A stretch of 64,000 bases of DNA from Paenibacillus sp. BSR1-1 (GTDB lineage: Bacteria; Bacillota; Bacilli; Bacillales; Cytobacillaceae). The position numbers and the translations under genes were made by a program. The notes under the pieces are model-generated. The model was not told the DNA's origin. It saw only the letters and a list, made by a program, of their open reading frames with translations, and did no database searches. The stretch is taken from contig NZ_JAQMWQ010000024.1 in NCBI RefSeq assembly GCF_030403775.1, positions 28,671 through 92,670 of the forward strand, in the 5' to 3' direction. The first letter of the stretch is position 1. The number at the start of each line of letters is the position of its first letter. Positions 25,051-32,645 of the stretch are shown here, one piece after another.

Positions 25051-25990
25051 TGTCGGACGGCGTGTGAAATTAGTTGAGTACTTTAAAAAGGAAGTCCATG
25101 AATTAAATGGAAAAGTAATTGCTGTGGACTGTGATATTACTGCCCCAGCCTTGCACCATGCCGATGTGTTTGAAATTGTTCCCCGTATAGACCATCCTGA
25201 TTATATCCTCCGTATTAAAGAGTTGTGCTATAAGTATAAAATTAATGGTGTATTATCCCTTATAGATCCTGAATTGCCACTATTGGCCAGTTATAAAGAA
25301 GAACTGAAAGAGAATGGAATAAATATCATTGTATCTGATAAAAATGTTGTTGATATTTGTACAGACAAATATTTAACTTATAACTTTCTTGAAGATAATG
25401 ATTTGCCGTCTGTTCCGACATATATTGAAATAGATAAAGTAATACAAGAGCTTAATAATGGGAATATCCAATTTCCATTAATGATGAAGCCGAGAAATGG
25501 AAGTGCCAGTAAAAATCTCCATAAGGTTTCTTCAATGAAAGAACTATATGTAATAAAAGAAATTTACGAAGATTTGATTGTACAGCCATTTGTAGAAGGT
25601 GAAGAGTTTGGGGTGGATTGTTATATTGATTTATTAACAAAGGAAACTACAAATATATTTATGAAAAGAAAGATAGTGATGAGAGCGGGGGAAACAGATA
25701 AATCCATAGCAACAAAAGACCCTACATTAAAGCGGATCATTGAAAAACTTATAAGGGTTCTTAAGCCAATTGGACCAATCGATATTGATTGTTTTAAGAC
25801 TGAAACAGGTTACTTGATATCCGAAATCAATCCAAGGTTTGGAGGTGGATATCTCCATGCACATGAAATGGGGCAAAGTTTCGTTAAAAATATCATTAAC
25901 AATTTAAATGGAGTTCCTAATCAATCCAATCAAGATGACTATAAAGAAGGAACAACATTGGTAAAATATGATCATTTTATCGTGTTATAA
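25031..25990 (+). CDS. ATP-grasp ligase
   Basis: A 319-aa carboxylate-amine ligase-like protein. The N-terminal Rossmann-like domain begins ILICSVGRRVKLVEYF, the ATP-grasp core has MMKPRNGSASKNL and VQPFVEGEEFGVDCYID, and the magnesium site is in YLISEINPRFGGGY. It resembles carbamoyl-phosphate-synthase-like ATP-grasp proteins found in polysaccharide clusters. Such enzymes couple an acid to an amine through an acyl-phosphate. In this operon a plausible target is the amino sugar made by EpsN, with the acid supplied by or related to the neighbouring PLP enzyme (inference). It is the last gene of the operon. Confidence 0.85.
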   Translation: MNILICSVGRRVKLVEYFKKEVHELNGKVIAVDCDITAPALHHADVFEIVPRIDHPDYILRIKELCYKYKINGVLSLIDPELPLLASYKEELKENGINIIVSDKNVVDICTDKYLTYNFLEDNDLPSVPTYIEIDKVIQELNNGNIQFPLMMKPRNGSASKNLHKVSSMKELYVIKEIYEDLIVQPFVEGEEFGVDCYIDLLTKETTNIFMKRKIVMRAGETDKSIATKDPTLKRIIEKLIRVLKPIGPIDIDCFKTETGYLISEINPRFGGGYLHAHEMGQSFVKNIINNLNGVPNQSNQDDYKEGTTLVKYDHFIVL

Positions 25991-26008
25991 ATTCAAGAAA
26001 TCCACTTA

Positions 26009-26037
26009 AAAAGGATAAGCTGTCAGCTTATCCTTTT
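26009..26037. terminator. Terminator of the eps operon
   Basis: AAAAGGATAAGC (26009-26020) pairs perfectly with GCTTATCCTTTT (26026-26037). It lies between the eps operon and the convergent lactonase gene. Confidence 0.8.
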
Positions 26038-26043
26038 AGTGAT

Positions 26044-27102
26044 TTATACATGTAGAAACTTCACACAAACAGGGTAAGGAACAACAATATCAGAATTAAT
26101 AAGCGTTAATCTTCCAGTAGCATCATCTCTGGAAAACAACACAAGATTGCTCGATTCCTGATTCGAAGCCACGATGAATTTCTCAGTAGGATCTAAAGCG
26201 AAATCCCGCGGCCAATCCCCTTCAGTTGACGTATGCTCGATAAAGCTCAACTCTCCGGATAAAATATCTGCTCTAAATACTGCGATGCTGTTATGCCCTC
26301 GGTTACCCGCATAAACAAAACGGCCATCAGAGGAAATATGAATCGCACTGCCTTGGTTATTTTCCTTAAAATCATCCGGAAGCGTCGATATATATTGTTT
26401 TTCAGTGAAATGACCATTTTCAGGATGATAGGTTAAAACAATAACCTCTGAACTGAATTCCGTCATGACATACGCAATTGTTCGATTCGGATGAAAAACT
26501 AGATGTCTTGGACCGCTGCCTGCCTTTAAAGGTAAACGGCTAACCTCTGATAATTTCCCCTCAGCACTGATTTCATAAGTTATCAGTGCATCAATTCCCA
26601 ATTCCACAACAGCCAAGTATTTTTCATCAGGGGTGAGTCCCGCAAAATGGGTATGAGGTTTTTCCTGCCTTGGATCGGGGCCGCGGCCTTCATGCTTTGC
26701 TCCTGAAATAACTGGTTTAACAGCGCCATTCTCCTGGTTAATCTGCTGGGACTCAACTAAGCCTTTATGATAATTTGCACTGAACACATATCGATTTTCG
26801 CTGTCTACACTAACATGGCATGGAGGAGAGCCCTCAGATCCTTCACTGTTGATTGCCGTTAGTTTCCCTGCTTCACTTATAGAAAAAGCGGCAACCCCGC
26901 CAGTATTTCCTTCCTTTGCAACAGAATAAAGATATCGGTTGTCATTGCTGATTGCTAAATATGTAGGATTTTCTAACTCGGCTGCGACAGAAACATCCTC
27001 TATTTTTCCTCTATCCGAATCCAAGGTAAAGGAGTAGATCCCTTTGCTGTCTCCCTTTGTATAAGTTCCAATATAACCTATGTATTTATCGTTTCTTGAC
27101 AT
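26044..27102 (-). CDS. pgl: 6-phosphogluconolactonase, beta-propeller type
   Basis: A 352-aa cytoplasmic seven-bladed propeller of the YkgB/lactonase family, hydrolysing 6-phosphogluconolactone in the oxidative pentose phosphate pathway. The N-terminus YIGYIGTYTKGDSKGIYSF, the DPRQEKPHTH segment and GSGPRHLVFHPN repeats are characteristic. Length matches B. subtilis YkgB (about 349 aa). Start is ATG with GGAG 8 nt upstream. It is a single gene with no operon partners. Confidence 0.93.
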   Translation of the reverse strand: MSRNDKYIGYIGTYTKGDSKGIYSFTLDSDRGKIEDVSVAAELENPTYLAISNDNRYLYSVAKEGNTGGVAAFSISEAGKLTAINSEGSEGSPPCHVSVDSENRYVFSANYHKGLVESQQINQENGAVKPVISGAKHEGRGPDPRQEKPHTHFAGLTPDEKYLAVVELGIDALITYEISAEGKLSEVSRLPLKAGSGPRHLVFHPNRTIAYVMTEFSSEVIVLTYHPENGHFTEKQYISTLPDDFKENNQGSAIHISSDGRFVYAGNRGHNSIAVFRADILSGELSFIEHTSTEGDWPRDFALDPTEKFIVASNQESSNLVLFSRDDATGRLTLINSDIVVPYPVCVKFLHV

Positions 27103-27267
27103 TATACCAACTCCAATTAGTTATATATAATTCCCTTCTTATATTATCCTATTATTGTTATTTAGCTCACCTTATTGCTCAGAATTGATATCTTTTGTTT
27201 GCATTATTAATATGGATAGGTAATATTTATACTATTAAGGACAACAATTTACATAAGGAGTCTAATT

Positions 27268-27972
27268 ATGGCAAATAACAAAAAGAGCACGAAAAATAGT
27301 AAGAATTCATCATCAAAGTTTATTTTCTGGGTAGTCGGTCTAATTGCCGTTGGAATATTGGCGCTTATTTTTTTCGGAAATCATAATAAGAATCAGAATA
27401 ATACCGCTTCCGAAAAAATTGATTACGCTAATCAGCCATTTCTGGGCGATAAATCTGCACCAGTCTCCATTATTGAATTCGGTGACTATAAATGTCCAAA
27501 TTGCAAAAACTTTGCCGATCAAGTAATTCCTCAGATTCAAAAAGATTTGGTGGATACTGGGAAGGCCAAATTGTATTTTATGAATGATTCGTTTATCAAT
27601 GTTGATTCTGAACGCTCTGCTAAATTTGCGGAATCTGTATACCAGGAATTGGGAAACGACACGTTTTGGAAGTTCCATGAACTTCTTTACAAAAAACAGC
27701 CAGAAGATTCTAAATATGAAAAAATCGATCTATATACAGAAAAATTCTTAACAGATACCTTGAAAGAAGTGGCCAGCGATAAAGATGTTGATAAGGTTGT
27801 AAAAAACTTCCAAGCAAAAAAATCGGATGCTGCCTGGAAAAAGGATATGGATTATGTTGGAAAATTAGGTGTAACTGGAACGCCAACCATATTTGTAAAT
27901 GGCAAGAAGTTTGAAGGCGGAAGTATGGACGATTTAAAAAAGATGGTTGATAAAGCAGCGAAGGGGAAATAG
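27268..27972 (+). CDS. bdbD: Thiol-disulfide oxidoreductase (DsbA family)
   Basis: A 234-aa membrane-anchored protein: basic N-terminus, one helix (about residues 19-40), a linker, then a thioredoxin fold with a helical insert. The active site is CPNC in GDYKCPNCKNF, and the cis-proline loop is GVTGTPTIFV. It introduces disulfides in exported proteins and is reoxidised by BdbC, encoded next with a 1-bp gap. Start is ATG with AAGGAG upstream. Confidence 0.94.
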   Translation: MANNKKSTKNSKNSSSKFIFWVVGLIAVGILALIFFGNHNKNQNNTASEKIDYANQPFLGDKSAPVSIIEFGDYKCPNCKNFADQVIPQIQKDLVDTGKAKLYFMNDSFINVDSERSAKFAESVYQELGNDTFWKFHELLYKKQPEDSKYEKIDLYTEKFLTDTLKEVASDKDVDKVVKNFQAKKSDAAWKKDMDYVGKLGVTGTPTIFVNGKKFEGGSMDDLKKMVDKAAKGK

Positions 27973-27973
27973 C

Positions 27974-28399
27974 ATGAATAAATCCTTAGTAGTCTCGTGG
28001 GTTGCAGCTTTAATTGCAACACTCGGCAGCTTGTACTTTAGTGAAGTCATGCACTTTGTACCATGTACGCTTTGCTGGTATCAGCGGATATTCATGTATC
28101 CACTAGCCATCATATTGGGGATTGCTGTCTACCGAAACGATAAGGGAATTTATAAATATGTATTGCCGCTGTCAATCATCGGAATCCTAATATCAGGCTA
28201 TCATACTTTATTGCAAAAGATTCCCTATTTACAACAATTTGAAATGTGTACAAGCGGGGTTCCCTGTTCAAAGGACTATATCAATTGGCTGGGATTTATT
28301 ACGATTCCCCTATTAGCACTGATTGCTTTTATTACCATAACGATCAGCTTAGTAATTCTTGCCCGCAGTCAAAAAGAAGAAGAGACTATCCAAGGATAG
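27974..28399 (+). CDS. bdbC: Disulfide bond formation protein (DsbB family)
   Basis: A 141-aa quinone-linked membrane oxidase with four helices. The first cysteine pair is in FVPCTLCWYQR and the second in EMCTSGVPCSKDY, as in BdbC. It reoxidises BdbD. ATG 27974 with AAGGGGA upstream is the natural start; longer in-frame extension runs into bdbD. The terminator stem begins within its last codons. Confidence 0.94.
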   Translation: MNKSLVVSWVAALIATLGSLYFSEVMHFVPCTLCWYQRIFMYPLAIILGIAVYRNDKGIYKYVLPLSIIGILISGYHTLLQKIPYLQQFEMCTSGVPCSKDYINWLGFITIPLLALIAFITITISLVILARSQKEEETIQG

Positions 28400-28411
28400 T
28401 CTCTTCTTCTT
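28374..28411 (+). terminator. Terminator of bdbDC, overlapping the end of bdbC
   Basis: An 18-bp perfect stem, 28374-28391 against 28394-28411, with only two A's between the arms; the innermost pairs must open to form a real loop. The 5' arm lies in the bdbC coding sequence and the stop codon is in the 3' arm. Confidence 0.85.
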
Positions 28412-28418
28412 TGCACAA

Positions 28419-28460
28419 AAAAGGAGCAGTAAAACCATGAGATTTTACCGCCCCTCTTTT
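28419..28460 (-). terminator. Terminator of the YjcZ-type peptide gene
   Basis: On the minus strand an about 16-bp stem with several G-U pairs (28460-28445 against 28434-28419) is followed by TTTTTTG. Confidence 0.7.
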
Positions 28461-28488
28461 TATTAAGGTGTAATGGCCATTGCCATGA

Positions 28489-28569
28489 TTAGTACATCCA
28501 AGATGCACCAACAATGATTAAAAGGATAAACAATACAACGATTAGCGCAAAGCTATTATTGTGTCCCAT
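28489..28569 (-). CDS. YjcZ-family small sporulation/membrane peptide
   Basis: A 26-aa peptide: MGHNNSF followed by a single hydrophobic helix ALIVVLFILLIIVGASWMY. This matches the C-terminal signature of the YjcZ family (FALIVVLFILLIIVG), whose members are made in sporulating Bacillus. A strong GGAGGTGA site precedes the ATG and a terminator follows the TAA. Confidence 0.85.
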   Translation of the reverse strand: MGHNNSFALIVVLFILLIIVGASWMY

Positions 28570-28661
28570 TCCAAAGTCACCTCCTATTTAATAATTACAA
28601 TTTATGCAAATAGGAGAAAATGGAAATGGACAAACGTTGATTCGCAGAAAAAAGATTGAAA

Positions 28662-29918
28662 TTAGCTATATTGCGGTCTTAGTTTGGTTCGTTTGTTGAC
28701 GTGCTGTTCGGCACTTAATGCTGCAATCGCACCATCAGCTGCAGAAATAACGGCTTGTTTAATCGGTGTTCTTCTAGCGTCACCGCCTGCAAACACTCCA
28801 TCAACATTTGTACGAAGATGGTCGTCAACGATCACATAACCTTCTTCGTCTCTCATGACGGCTCCATTAAGGAAGTCAGTCCCCGGTTTCATTCCGCCAA
28901 GATATAAGAAAATACCATCGACATTCCAAGTTTCCACTTCTTTTTTATCATTTAGAATCCCTAGTTTCTCAACACTATCCGTACCATTGATTTCTCTGAC
29001 TCGGTGACGTCGATAAATTTCCACCTTTGGATTATCTTCTAGTGATGAAAGGTCAGTATCACCCTTTAACTCAGTAGGAATTAATAATTTAACCTTTTTG
29101 CAATACTTTGCAAGTATTTCTGCCTCATGAATAGCCTCGTCATTATCACCGACAACTGCAACAACCTGATCTTGATAAAAGGCGGCATCACAGGTTGAAC
29201 AATAGCTGACACCGCGGCCGGTGAATTCTTCTTCCCCATTAATCTTACTGGATGGAGCTTTTGCGCCAACGGCAATAAAAACGCTTTTTGCCTTAATCGT
29301 TCCTTCAGCTACCTCGATCATTTTGATTTCATTTGAAAAATCAACAGAAAGAACAGTAGAGCGGACGAATTCTGCACCAAAGTCTTTTGCTTGTGCTTGC
29401 ATTCTTGTCAGCAGTTCAAGACCCGTTACTTCTTCACGCACCCCTGGATAGTTAGCGATTTTATGAGTAATCGCTAAAGTTCCTGCCTTTGGGGCCTTAT
29501 CAATGACAAGAGTTTTTAATTTTCCGCGGGCAGCGTAAACAGCAGCAGACGCTCCAGCAGGCCCGCCGCCAATGGTTACAAAGTCATAGACTTCTTCAAG
29601 GATCTTTTCATTAACTGGCTGGAAAATGGATTCTTCACTTTCAGGTTGTGGAGTGTAAATTTCTGCTGGCTTGTCCTCTTCAGACAACCCAAGAAGTTTA
29701 ATGAATTTTTTCTCCTGAAAGCCTAAGACGAGCTTCCCATTAATAAAGGTCGCAGGTGTTCCAAAAATTTTGCGTTCCTTTAACTGATCAAAATATTCTT
29801 TATGAATCGAGGCATTCCGTTCTTCAAATTCAATTCCCTTTTCTTTTAGATATGATTTTACTTTTTCACAATAAGGGCAGCCAGAGCTGCTATATACGAT
29901 GACTTCGTGTTTAGACAT
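28662..29918 (-). CDS. Glutaredoxin-thioredoxin reductase fusion flavoprotein
   Basis: A 418-aa fusion. Residues 1-80 are a glutaredoxin domain with active site CPYC (SSSGCPYCEKVK) and GTPATFING. After a linker (about 80-108), residues 109-418 are a thioredoxin-reductase-like domain with the FAD motif GGGPAGASAAVYAARG, the redox pair CSTC in VSYCSTCDAAFY, the NAD(P)H region VVGDNDEAIHEA (GxGxxA form degenerate) and the C-terminal GVFAGGDARR. The reductase could pass electrons to its own glutaredoxin domain. ATG follows AGGAGGT. It stands alone in the region. Confidence 0.88.
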   Translation of the reverse strand: MSKHEVIVYSSSGCPYCEKVKSYLKEKGIEFEERNASIHKEYFDQLKERKIFGTPATFINGKLVLGFQEKKFIKLLGLSEEDKPAEIYTPQPESEESIFQPVNEKILEEVYDFVTIGGGPAGASAAVYAARGKLKTLVIDKAPKAGTLAITHKIANYPGVREEVTGLELLTRMQAQAKDFGAEFVRSTVLSVDFSNEIKMIEVAEGTIKAKSVFIAVGAKAPSSKINGEEEFTGRGVSYCSTCDAAFYQDQVVAVVGDNDEAIHEAEILAKYCKKVKLLIPTELKGDTDLSSLEDNPKVEIYRRHRVREINGTDSVEKLGILNDKKEVETWNVDGIFLYLGGMKPGTDFLNGAVMRDEEGYVIVDDHLRTNVDGVFAGGDARRTPIKQAVISAADGAIAALSAEQHVNKRTKLRPQYS

Positions 29919-30010
29919 ACGAGGGTACCTCCTAAAACCTTTTCTTAATTACAATAATAATATTAATACTAAATAAAAGTCAAACTTTTTTAATAATTAT
30001 TCTAAATAAA

Positions 30011-30037
30011 AAAGCCCAACAAATAATGTTGGACTTT
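30011..30037 (-). terminator. Terminator of dps
   Basis: AAAGCCCAACA and TGTTGGACTTT form a stem with one G-U pair; on the minus strand a TTTTTT tract follows. It lies 8 bp beyond the dps stop. Confidence 0.8.
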
Positions 30038-30044
30038 AAGTAAA

Positions 30045-30491
30045 TTAAATTGTCTTGCCAAGGAATGCCGTGAGCATCCAAACATGCTTTTCTAAACCTG
30101 AATGGATAGCGAGCAGCATGTCGCCGGTGGTTTCATCATCTAACTCTCCAGCTAGACTCATTCCTTCTTTTATTTCACCAATGATGATTGAATAGTCATT
30201 AATAATCGATTGAACCATTTCTTCAGCTGATTCTGAGCCTGTTGCTTCTTGAATGGATGAGAGTTCAAGGCATTCTTTCATGGTTGCCACTGGATTACCT
30301 CCAATTGCAAGTAAACGTTCTGCTAATTCATCGACATGGAGCCCGGCCTCGTTATAGAATTCTTCAAATTTGGCGTGAAGTGTGAAAAATTGCCCGCCCT
30401 TCACGTACCAGTGATAGTTATGTAATTTAATATACAAAACAGACCAATTGGCAATTTGTTTGTTTAGTACATCCACTAATTGATTTTTCAT
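30045..30491 (-). CDS. dps: Dps/MrgA-family ferritin-like protein
   Basis: A 148-aa protein of the DNA-binding-from-starved-cells family, forming dodecamers that oxidise and store iron and protect DNA from peroxide. The intersubunit ferroxidase ligands are in KLHNYHWYVKGGQFFTLHAKFEEFYNE (His and Asp/Glu with HVDELAERL). The ATG has AAGGAGG upstream. I see no clear PerR box upstream. Single gene. Confidence 0.93.
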   Translation of the reverse strand: MKNQLVDVLNKQIANWSVLYIKLHNYHWYVKGGQFFTLHAKFEEFYNEAGLHVDELAERLLAIGGNPVATMKECLELSSIQEATGSESAEEMVQSIINDYSIIIGEIKEGMSLAGELDDETTGDMLLAIHSGLEKHVWMLTAFLGKTI

Positions 30492-30494
30492 AAG

Positions 30495-30832
30495 AAATCC
30501 TCCTTTATATCATCTCGTTATATTATTTCCAAAGATACACATGAAATCCTGTATGATTTTAAGGAAATTCTTGTCAGATTGGTGAAAGTTTCTCTCTCTC
30601 TATGTTACATGGCTGAAACCAACTGTAATAATAACTCCTTCATTATCCAGTAAAGTATTTTTATGGAGATCAATATGAATTGGATAGACCTTACATTTTG
30701 TTGAGGAACGCTTTGATATCAGGCGGTCTCTTTGCTAGCTTTTGCATTCCATTTTTTGGCTAATGAATTCGTATGTTACAACTGGTAGCCTTAGTTGTAG
30801 AGAAACGAGCTACTAATCTAGGAGGTTTTCGA
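30495..30832 (+). other. Intergenic region without a recognised gene
   Basis: 338 bp between the divergent dps and cell wall hydrolase genes. The open frame that runs upstream of ATG 30833 (from 30773) has no ribosome binding site of its own and is not counted. I see no clear riboswitch, repeat or promoter match. Confidence 0.5.
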
Positions 30833-31429
30833 ATGAACAAACTTAAAAAACTAGTAATTGCAGCTGGTCTTATCTTATCAATGTCAGCATTTACTGTAAA
30901 TGGAAAAACAGAGGCGGCTACGACAACTCATAAAATTCAGTCTGGAGAAACTTATTGGAAAATTGCAAAAGGTTTTGGTGTGCCTTTAAATAGTTTAATG
31001 GCGGCTAATCATTCTAAGCCACTTTATACAGGACAAAATATGATGATTCCTAACTCTCCTTATACAGCAGCAGAGAAAGATCTAATGGCACGTCTTGTCC
31101 GTGCAGAAGCAGTGGGAGAGCCTTATGCAGGGAAAGTTGCAGTTGCTACAGTCATTTTAAATAGGGTAAAAAGCCCTGATTTCCCAAACACAGTTCGTGG
31201 AGTTATCTATCAAATTGCAAATGGGCACTATGCTTTTACTCCTGTCCAAAACGGTCAGATTAATCAGCCGGCAGATTATGCTTCCAAGAGAGCTGTTAAT
31301 GAAGCAATCGCTTTTAGCGGAAAAGGAAACGGCTCATTATTTTTCTACAACCCTAAAACAGCGCAAAGTAAGTGGATTCTATCACGCTCTGTTACCGTTA
31401 CAATTGGAAATCATCGCTTTGCAAGATAA
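30833..31429 (+). CDS. LysM cell wall hydrolase (SleB/CwlJ type)
   Basis: A 198-aa secreted protein: signal peptide (residues 1-30, ending about GKTEAA), a LysM domain (about 33-76, HKIQSGETYWKIAKGFGVPL), then a SleB-like hydrolase domain (about 85-198) with the catalytic Glu in ARLVRAEAVGEPYAGKVAVA. It probably cleaves spore cortex or cell wall peptidoglycan. ATG 30833 follows GGAGG at 7 nt. Length is shorter than SleB, closer to YkvT-type proteins. Single gene. Confidence 0.9.
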   Translation: MNKLKKLVIAAGLILSMSAFTVNGKTEAATTTHKIQSGETYWKIAKGFGVPLNSLMAANHSKPLYTGQNMMIPNSPYTAAEKDLMARLVRAEAVGEPYAGKVAVATVILNRVKSPDFPNTVRGVIYQIANGHYAFTPVQNGQINQPADYASKRAVNEAIAFSGKGNGSLFFYNPKTAQSKWILSRSVTVTIGNHRFAR

Positions 31430-31465
31430 TCATTAACATTCCATAAAAATAAATATTAATACAAT

Positions 31466-31503
31466 AAAGCAGTGGATTTCCAAAAAAGGAGTCTCACTGC
31501 TTT
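31466..31503. terminator. Terminator between convergent genes
   Basis: AAAGCAGTG (31466-31474) pairs with CACTGCTTT (31495-31503), with TTTTTTT continuing on the plus strand. Confidence 0.75.
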
Positions 31504-31511
31504 TTTTGTAT

Positions 31512-32444
31512 TTATTTATTGATTTTAAGTGCTACTAAACTAGCAAAATCATGAATGATGGTAGCCGCGAGCAGGGATGTAATTTGAGTTGGGTCGTATG
31601 GCGGCAGCACTTCGACTAAGTCAAATCCAATAAAATTAAAGTCTGTTAGGGAACGGATAATTTGTAAGGTTTCAAAGCTATTTAATCCACCGACCTCGAG
31701 GGTCCCCGTTCCCGGTGCACAGGATGGATCGACAAAATCTATATCAAAGCTAAGGAAGCAAGGAGTATCCCCAATTTTTTGTTTGATTTCTCTTATAACA
31801 TCCTCCATTCCACGCTCCTTTAATTCAGGTGTTGTAATGACACGATAGCCCAAGTCCTTGCTGGCATCAATATCGCCTGGATGGTTGAGTGTACCGCGAA
31901 TCCCAACCTGAAAAACCTTATCTGGAATAAGCAGATTTTCTTCGTAGGCCCGAATGAATGGAGAACCGTGCCAATATTTTTCATCATAATAGGTATCCCA
32001 TGTATCGGTATGGGAATCGAAATGAATTAATGCAACAGGTCCGTGCACCTTGGCAGCTGCTCTTAAGTTGGCCAACGTCACTGAGTGGTCTCCGCCAAGC
32101 CCAATGGGAATGATTCCTTTTTCCATCAATTCCATGACTGCTTTTTCAATGACTTCGTAGCTGCGATGGATATTATGAGGGATCACGGAAACATCGCCAA
32201 TATCAATGGCATTACAATCATCAAACGGATACACCTTGTGAATCGGATGATACGGAAATAAAGTCATTGACGCCTGACGAATGGCTTGCGGTGCGAACCG
32301 GGCCCCAACACGGAAGGATGCGGCAGTATCAAACGGCATGCCGACAATCGCTAATTTCGCATTTTCTCTTGTGGAAGGCAGCCTCATAAACGTGCCTGTC
32401 GTACAAAATTCAGGTTTTACGTCGGGTGATAAAGGATAGTGCAT
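31512..32444 (-). CDS. speB: Ureohydrolase: agmatinase or guanidinobutyrase
   Basis: A 310-aa manganese enzyme of the arginase/agmatinase family. Metal ligands are in GLGGDHSVT, IHFDSHTDTWD and SFDIDFVDPSCAPGTG. It hydrolyses agmatine to putrescine and urea, or a related guanidino compound such as 4-guanidinobutyrate to GABA; either product enters the pathway encoded downstream. ATG 32444 is chosen (GGGGGAA 8 nt upstream), because the longer frame to 32489 runs into the sigma-54 promoter. That promoter is divergent from the one for the importer gene, linking it to the same regulon. Confidence 0.88.
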   Translation of the reverse strand: MHYPLSPDVKPEFCTTGTFMRLPSTRENAKLAIVGMPFDTAASFRVGARFAPQAIRQASMTLFPYHPIHKVYPFDDCNAIDIGDVSVIPHNIHRSYEVIEKAVMELMEKGIIPIGLGGDHSVTLANLRAAAKVHGPVALIHFDSHTDTWDTYYDEKYWHGSPFIRAYEENLLIPDKVFQVGIRGTLNHPGDIDASKDLGYRVITTPELKERGMEDVIREIKQKIGDTPCFLSFDIDFVDPSCAPGTGTLEVGGLNSFETLQIIRSLTDFNFIGFDLVEVLPPYDPTQITSLLAATIIHDFASLVALKINK

Positions 32445-32485
32445 TTTTAGATTCCCCCATTTCTGTTTTTTCAAAATTAAATGTT

Positions 32486-32501
32486 GCAAGTTTTATGCCA
32501 A
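32486..32501 (-). promoter_or_regulatory. Sigma-54 promoter of the ureohydrolase gene
   Basis: On the minus strand: TTGGCAT, 5 bp (AAAAC), TTGC, close to the TTGGCAC-N5-TTGC consensus with C to T at one position. It lies 42 bp upstream of the chosen ATG. Confidence 0.8.
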
Positions 32502-32525
32502 ATAAAAGAAAGGAGCTCTTCGTGA

Positions 32526-32541
32526 TTGGCACGGAAATTGC
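32526..32541 (+). promoter_or_regulatory. Sigma-54 promoter of the first importer gene
   Basis: TTGGCAC (32526-32532), 5 bp, TTGC (32538-32541): a perfect -24/-12 element about 105 bp upstream of the permease start. Confidence 0.93.
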
Positions 32542-32612
32542 AAGCATACATACTGATTTTAAAAATAAGGGGGAATAAAAAATTTTAAAAAGACAAAGGG
32601 TTTATTATGTAT

Positions 32613-32626
32613 TGAAAGCGGTTTAA
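32613..32626 (+). promoter_or_regulatory. Candidate CcpA cre site in the importer leader
   Basis: TGAAAGCGGTTTAA matches the cre consensus TGWNANCGNTNWCA except for one base. It lies between the sigma-54 promoter and the ribosome binding site, where bound CcpA would block elongation. Confidence 0.4.
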
Positions 32627-32645
32627 AAAAGGGGAGGTATGATAG

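Noticed and set aside
29919..30044. PerR box between the fusion reductase and dps
   Set aside because: AATAATTATT-like AT-rich sequence only partly matches TTATAATNATTATAA and lies downstream of dps, not upstream.
30773..30832. N-terminal extension of the cell wall hydrolase
   Set aside because: The extension lacks a ribosome binding site and would hide the signal peptide that starts at ATG 30833 behind GGAGG.
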